Part shown: positions 6,050 to 9,976 of the stretch, piece by piece
Position numbering within the stretch: the first letter of the stretch is position 1
Layout of the letters: each line of letters starts with the position of its first letter
Notes under the pieces: generated by a model
What the model was told of the DNA's origin: nothing
Database searches by the model: none
What the model saw: the letters and a program-made list of their open reading frames with translations, nothing else
Translations under genes and position numbers: made by a program
NCBI GenBank assembly: GCA_900548845.1
Contig: URMI01000021.1
Location: forward strand, 1-9,976
From: an uncultured Clostridia bacterium
Lineage (GTDB): Bacteria > Bacillota > Clostridia > Christensenellales > Borkfalkiaceae
Length of the DNA stretch: 9,976 bases
Direction of reading: 5' to 3'

Positions 6050-7515
6050 AACGCGGAAAAGTATTTGCACTGTGCCTTGCCGCAACGCTCTCCGCCGCAG
6101 CGCTTACAGCCTGCGGGGAACGCACGAGCGGCGGCACATTCACCTATGAAGAACTCATGGCAAAGTTTGAAGGCGACATCGAACAAAATGCCGTCATCCG
6201 TGTCCTCGACAATCAGATGGCGGTGGAAACGGGACATCTTCAGGAAGTTCTGAACGCCTTCAACGAGCGGTACGCGGAATACAACGTGCAGGCGGTGGAC
6301 GCCAACATGGATCAGTACGTCGACCTCGAACAGAACGGCCCCGACGGGTACGGACCCGACGTTCTGTATCAGGCGAACGATATGCTCATGCGGTATGCGG
6401 AGGGCGGGCATATCCTGCCCCTCCCCACCGAGCAGCTCGACATTGATATGATCCCCCAAACGGTGATGGACGTTTACAAGCTTGAAACGTACGGGCTCGA
6501 TCTTTACTACGGCATGCCCGTGGCGCAGCAGTCCACCGTCCTCACCTACCGCAAAGACCTGCTCCCCGCAGATTGGGAGGAGGAATGGGACGATAACCAA
6601 AACGGCATCCCCGATATGGTGGAGACGATGAACGGGCTGTATGCGTACAGCAAACAGGTGAAGGAGAGCTCTTCGGGGGCGAAATACGGTCTGTATATGT
6701 CGCTCGTCGACCAATACTTCAATACGGGGTATCTGCTCTCCTACGGGGCGTATGTGTTCGGCGAAACGCACGACGACATCGGCCTTGCCGCAGACGGCGC
6801 AGAAACCGGCCTCAACTTGTTCCGCGATCTTGCGGGCGTTCTGGGTTCCACCTGCATCTCGCAGAACGCGACGACGCAGGTCGCGACCTATCTCACCAAC
6901 GCGGCGGGCACGGCATTTTGCACCATCGGCACGCCCGACTGGCTGACGACCTTCCAGGAAAACTTAACAAATACCTATATGCGCGACGGCATGACGGAGG
7001 AAGAAGCAGCGGCTGCCGCAAAGGAAAACCTCGTCGTTGTGGCGCCCCCGCGCCTTCCCAAGGACGGCGATATCACAAAGGAGCTCACGGACATCGAGGA
7101 GGAGACGTTCGCCCCGACGACGATGGGCGGCGTCAACGCCTTCGGCATCAGCTCTTACACGAAGTACCCCAAGGCGAGCCTTGCCTTTGTGAAGTTCGTC
7201 TCGGAATATGAAAACCTCAAATGGCGCAGCGAAGCCTTGGGCGCCGTTCCCGCCCGCACCGACCTTGCCGAAGAGCTCGGCGGCGTTTCCGAAGTGCTGA
7301 GCGAGCGCGTCTCTTCGGGGCTCGTCTATATGATGCCCTCGACGCGGGATACGCAGTATATCTGGGATCCCCTCTCGTCGCTCTTCAACGACGTGGCGAC
7401 AGACAACACGACGCGCGAGACGCCCGTCTATACGACGAAGGAGGCGCTCAAAGGCGCGCTCGAAAAGCTCGTTTCCGACATCCGCTCGGCGATGGCGGTC
7501 GGCGACATCTCGTAA
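6046..7515 (+). CDS. Extracellular sugar-binding lipoprotein of an ABC importer (MalE-like)
   Basis: This 489-residue lipoprotein has a signal peptide ending in lipobox LTAC (Cys23). It should sit on the outer face of the membrane and deliver oligosaccharide, here probably maltodextrin, to the two permeases encoded next. Family-1-type solute-binding features include the opening INRV-like strand (AVIRVLDNQMAVETGHLQEV), PDVLYQANDMLMRYAEGGHI and YYGMPVAQQSTVLTYRKDLL. The C-lobe has TMGGVNAFGISSYTKYPKAS and FVKFVSEYENLKWRSEALGA. Residues 182-193 (DDNQNGIPDMVE) fit a 12-residue EF-hand calcium loop. The length is greater than typical MalE (about 400). The ATG overlaps the amylase stop (ATGA), with GGGAGG inside the amylase 3' end. 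Ligand specificity is inferred from the GH13 neighbour. Confidence 0.92.
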   Translation: MKRGKVFALCLAATLSAAALTACGERTSGGTFTYEELMAKFEGDIEQNAVIRVLDNQMAVETGHLQEVLNAFNERYAEYNVQAVDANMDQYVDLEQNGPDGYGPDVLYQANDMLMRYAEGGHILPLPTEQLDIDMIPQTVMDVYKLETYGLDLYYGMPVAQQSTVLTYRKDLLPADWEEEWDDNQNGIPDMVETMNGLYAYSKQVKESSSGAKYGLYMSLVDQYFNTGYLLSYGAYVFGETHDDIGLAADGAETGLNLFRDLAGVLGSTCISQNATTQVATYLTNAAGTAFCTIGTPDWLTTFQENLTNTYMRDGMTEEEAAAAAKENLVVVAPPRLPKDGDITKELTDIEEETFAPTTMGGVNAFGISSYTKYPKASLAFVKFVSEYENLKWRSEALGAVPARTDLAEELGGVSEVLSERVSSGLVYMMPSTRDTQYIWDPLSSLFNDVATDNTTRETPVYTTKEALKGALEKLVSDIRSAMAVGDIS

Positions 7516-7527
7516 AGGAGGCGCACC

Positions 7528-8856
7528 ATGCAGGCAAAACACCAGGTTTTTGCGCGGGGAAGCCCGTACTCCGACTACCGCGTCAGGCTGAGCTGCCTCT
7601 TCATGGGGCTGGGGCAGCTCTTCTGCCGCCAATTCATCAAAGGCGCGCTTTTACTGCTCTTTGAGATCGGATTTATCCTCTTCCTCGTCTTTCAGGGCGT
7701 CGAAAACATCATCGGGCTCTTCACGCTCGGCACGACGGAGGGCGTTCCCATCATGGGCATCGAGGGAGACAACTCCGTCTCCATGCTCGCATGGGGCATC
7801 ACGACGCTCTTTCTCATCGCCTTCTTTGTGCTCGCCTATCACGCGAACGTCAAAGACGTCATCTTCACCGTGCGGGAGATCGGGCGGGGCAGCCGCGTGC
7901 GCACTTTCCGCGAGAGCTGCAGGACGCTCCTCAATCAGAAGTTCTATGTGCTGACGCTCGCCCTGCCCCTCGCTTTCGTGTGCATCTTCAACGTGATGCC
8001 CATCGTGTTCACGGCGCTCGTCGCCTTCACCGACTACGGCGGCGAGATCGTACCGCCCAAACTCGTGAGCTGGACGGGCTTTCAGAGCTTCCGCGTCATC
8101 TTCACGATGAGCGAATACATCGGCACGATGGGCAAGATCCTCGTCTGGAACGTGCTGTGGGCGTTCGGCTCGACCTTCCTCGTCTATTTCGGCGGGCTGG
8201 GGCTGGCGCTTCTATACAACGCGAAGTGTCTCAGATGGAAGCGGTTCTGGCGCGTCTTCCCCATGCTCGCCTACGCCATCCCGAGCTTCATCACCCTGAC
8301 GGGCTTCTGCTTCATGTTCTGCGACAGCGGGCCCATCGTGGGGCAGCTCAAAGCGCTCGGCTGGGTCAAAGAGACGTTCACCATCATCTCGTACGACTCC
8401 AAGTGGTCGCTCCGCCTTCTCGGCTTCTTCTGCTGCGCATGGATCGGCGTCCCCTCCGTCATGTTCCTTGCGACGGGCATCCTCTCCAACGCAAGCAAGG
8501 ATATGTACGAGGCGGCGCGGCTGGACGGCGCGAACGCGTTCCAGCAGTTCCTCTATCTGACGCTTCCCTTCGTGCTGTTCGCGACGACGCCCGTCATCAT
8601 CAGCACCTTCATCAACCAGTTCAACAACTTCTCCATCTTCTACTTCCTGCGGCCCGAGACGGTGTACGCGCCCGGCTACTTCAACGCCAACAGTTCCGAT
8701 CTTCTCATCAACTGGATGTATAACCTGACGGTGGAAAACGGGCTGTATTCGCTGGGATCGGCATTGAGCCTCATCCTGTTCGCGTTCATGGCGATCTTCT
8801 CGCTCGTCGCGTACGTCACCTCACCCGCCTACAAAAAGGAGGACACCTACCGATGA
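7528..8856 (+). CDS. Sugar ABC transporter permease, MalF-like
   Basis: This 442-residue polytopic protein is one half of the membrane channel for the binding protein encoded just upstream. An N-terminal part with two hydrophobic helices (about 21-58 and 84-104, including FMGLGQLFCRQFIKGALLL) precedes the core permease helices from about 140. This extended N-terminus is typical of MalF-type subunits. The ATPase-docking EAA loop is clear at 326-347: MYEAARLDGANAFQQF followed by LTLPF. ATG 7528 follows AAAGGAGG (7514-7521), 12 nt after the binding-protein stop. The stop overlaps the MalG-like start as ATGA. Maltodextrin as substrate is inferred from context; membership of the MalF/UgpA-type permease family is clear. 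Confidence 0.93.
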   Translation: MQAKHQVFARGSPYSDYRVRLSCLFMGLGQLFCRQFIKGALLLLFEIGFILFLVFQGVENIIGLFTLGTTEGVPIMGIEGDNSVSMLAWGITTLFLIAFFVLAYHANVKDVIFTVREIGRGSRVRTFRESCRTLLNQKFYVLTLALPLAFVCIFNVMPIVFTALVAFTDYGGEIVPPKLVSWTGFQSFRVIFTMSEYIGTMGKILVWNVLWAFGSTFLVYFGGLGLALLYNAKCLRWKRFWRVFPMLAYAIPSFITLTGFCFMFCDSGPIVGQLKALGWVKETFTIISYDSKWSLRLLGFFCCAWIGVPSVMFLATGILSNASKDMYEAARLDGANAFQQFLYLTLPFVLFATTPVIISTFINQFNNFSIFYFLRPETVYAPGYFNANSSDLLINWMYNLTVENGLYSLGSALSLILFAFMAIFSLVAYVTSPAYKKEDTYR

Positions 8857-9695
8857 AACGCAAATTATTCCGCCCCGAGCGGGCTTTGAAAACGGCGCTC
8901 GTCTACCTCCTCGTCCTTCTTGTGAGCTTTCTCTTCGCCTTCCCCTGCGTCTGGCTGGTGCTTTCGGCATTCAACGCGGAAGGAGATCTTCTGACGCTCG
9001 AGGGTTTCTTCCCCGAGACGTACAGCCTGGATACCTTCCGCCGCCTCTTCACCGAGACCAACAAGTACGACTATCCGCGGTGGTTCGGCAACACCTTCTT
9101 CGTGGCGGCGGTGAGCTGCGTCATTTCCACCTTCCTCGTCATCGCGGTCGCCTACACCATCTCCCGCTACCGCTTCAAGAGCAGGAAGGCGCTCATGAAG
9201 GCGACGCTCATTTTGGGCATCTTCCCCAACTTCATGAACATGACGGCGCTCTTCGTCATCATGACGCAACTGCACCTCATCAACAATTTATGGGGGCTCG
9301 TCCTCTTATACAGCAGCGGCTCGGCGATGGGATTTTTGGTGCAGAAGGGATTTTTCGATACCATCCCCGGCACCATCTACGACGCCGCCACGCTGGACGG
9401 CGCGAGCGATTTCCGCGTCTTTGTCTCCATCACGCTGCCTCTTTCCAAGCCGATGATCGTCTACACGGCGCTCACCGCCTTCGTGTGGCCGTGGGCGGAC
9501 TTCATGCTCCCGAGCATGCTGCTCGTCGATAAGTCCTCCTGGACGGTCGCCGTCGGGCTCAATTCGCTCGACGACAGCGAATTTTCCGTCTTCGCGGCGG
9601 GCTCCATGTTCGTGGCGGTGCCCATCATCGCGCTGTATGTGGCGCTCTCCAAGTACCTCATCGAGGGCGGCTCCGCAGGCGCCGTCAAGGAATGA
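8853..9695 (+). CDS. Sugar ABC transporter permease, MalG-like
   Basis: This 280-residue protein, a usual length for MalG-type subunits, pairs with the preceding permease. It has about six hydrophobic segments, the first at 15-39 (LVYLLVLLVSFLFAFPCVWL). The EAA loop is at 175-196 (IYDAATLDGASDFRVF, then SITLP), with Asp replacing the first Glu, a frequent variant. The start overlaps the MalF-like stop (ATGA), with AAAAAGGAGG about 10 nt upstream, so the two are translationally coupled. It is the last gene of the operon. No ATPase gene follows before the convergent gene at the right edge. Confidence 0.94.
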   Translation: MKRKLFRPERALKTALVYLLVLLVSFLFAFPCVWLVLSAFNAEGDLLTLEGFFPETYSLDTFRRLFTETNKYDYPRWFGNTFFVAAVSCVISTFLVIAVAYTISRYRFKSRKALMKATLILGIFPNFMNMTALFVIMTQLHLINNLWGLVLLYSSGSAMGFLVQKGFFDTIPGTIYDAATLDGASDFRVFVSITLPLSKPMIVYTALTAFVWPWADFMLPSMLLVDKSSWTVAVGLNSLDDSEFSVFAAGSMFVAVPIIALYVALSKYLIEGGSAGAVKE

Positions 9696-9706
9696 CCTCT
9701 CCCTCC

Positions 9707-9755
9707 GCACGCGGCGGAACGTTCCCTCCCCCTTCGCTCCGCCGCGTGCAAATTT
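9707..9755 (+). terminator. GC-rich hairpin after the operon (probable terminator)
   Basis: GCACGCGGCGGA (9707-9718) and TCCGCCGCGTGC (9738-9749) pair perfectly over 12 bp with a 19-nt loop. The following AAATTT is a weak U tract, so termination may be only moderate. It lies 12 bp after the MalG-like stop. Confidence 0.6.
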
Positions 9756-9831
9756 CATAAGGCAGGCGCGCTTTGGCGGCTTCCTCACAAGAACAGTTGC
9801 GGCGCGGCGGAACATTCCCCCGCGCCGCCGC
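9711..9831. repeat. Two copies of a hairpin core in the convergent intergenic gap
   Basis: A 16-bp core, GCGGCGGAAC-R-TTCCC, occurs at 9711-9726 and 9804-9819 with one mismatch. In both copies GCGGCGG pairs with a downstream CCGCCGC (second copy 9804-9810 with 9825-9831). The second hairpin is followed by GTTTATTT, and on the minus strand it ends the gene at the right edge. Confidence 0.55.
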
Positions 9832-9834
9832 AGT

Positions 9835-9976
9835 TTATTTGACCCGAATATACACCGTACTTCTGCCTGCGCCCTGTTTTACGAGCTCCCCGTTTGCCGC
9901 GAGTTTGCGAAGAGAGGCCTCCACAGAGCTTGCGCTCAACGACGGGCACAGCCCGCAGATCTCCGCTTTCGTAAAT
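9835..9976 (-). CDS. C-terminal winged-helix tail, possibly of a Fic-family protein (partial)
   Basis: Only the last 46 residues are in the window; the gene continues beyond the right edge and its stop is TAA at 9837-9835. The tail reads FTKAEICGLCPSLSASS, then VEASLRKLAANGELVKQ, then GAGRSTVYIRVK. This is a helix-turn-helix with a beta-wing ending in the 'GxGRSTxY' turn. That pattern is common in the C-terminal winged-helix domain of Fic/DOC-type (AMP-transferase) proteins in Clostridia. A stand-alone regulator or an ATP-dependent DNA-binding protein with a similar tail cannot be excluded, because no catalytic part is visible. It converges with the sugar operon and is probably unrelated to it. 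Confidence 0.55.
   Translation of the reverse strand, partial: FTKAEICGLCPSLSASSVEASLRKLAANGELVKQGAGRSTVYIRVK

Noticed and set aside
4964..6085. Long minus-strand open frame opposite the GH13 gene
   Set aside because: The forward frame has all GH13 catalytic motifs; the reverse frame shows no domain.
1..9976. CRISPR arrays, tRNA or rRNA genes, insertion sequences, attachment sites
   Set aside because: No regular repeat-spacer pattern, no tRNA or rRNA signature, no transposase or terminal inverted repeats were found.

Overview
The window looks like a chromosomal segment from a GC-rich, anaerobic, gut-type Firmicute (Clostridia; a Christensenellales-like lineage is a guess). The basis is inference from three things: strong AGGAGG-type ribosome sites throughout, lipobox-anchored solute-binding proteins, and a sugar ABC importer with no TonB/SusC partner. 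No rRNA, tRNA or marker gene is present to fix the taxonomy.

Left part (1-1400): the 3' end of a MATE-family multidrug/metabolite exporter closes with a clear intrinsic terminator. After a short promoter-bearing gap comes a small gene of unknown function (663-1294). Its reading frame is broken by an apparent -1 shift near 905. A long, nearly perfect bidirectional hairpin terminator (1325-1367) separates it from the convergent regulator gene.

Central and right part (1416-9695): a maltodextrin/starch-type uptake and breakdown locus. A divergently transcribed LacI-family regulator sits beside a five-gene forward operon. The operon encodes a putative carbohydrate-binding lipoprotein with three repeated beta-rich modules, a cytoplasmic GH13 neopullulanase/cyclomaltodextrinase-like enzyme, an extracellular solute-binding lipoprotein, and MalF-like and MalG-like permeases. 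No ATPase is encoded, so a shared MsmK-type ATPase elsewhere is expected. The model is that the lipoproteins capture linear or cyclic maltodextrins at the cell surface, the permeases import them intact, and the GH13 enzyme cuts them in the cytoplasm.

The most unusual item is the regulator. It carries two complete, diverged LacI-type helix-turn-helix domains in tandem (residues about 10-55 and 68-113) before a single hinge helix and a shortened effector domain. The 178-bp divergent control region holds matching complexity. A perfect 9+9 bp palindrome fills the space between the -35 and -10 boxes of the regulator's own promoter. A near-identical 16-bp direct repeat is placed upstream of, and at the start site of, the strong operon promoter.

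Right edge (9696-9976): two GC-rich hairpins that share a repeated core follow the operon. They converge on the 3' end of a minus-strand gene whose visible 46 residues form a winged-helix tail of the kind seen at the end of Fic-family proteins.
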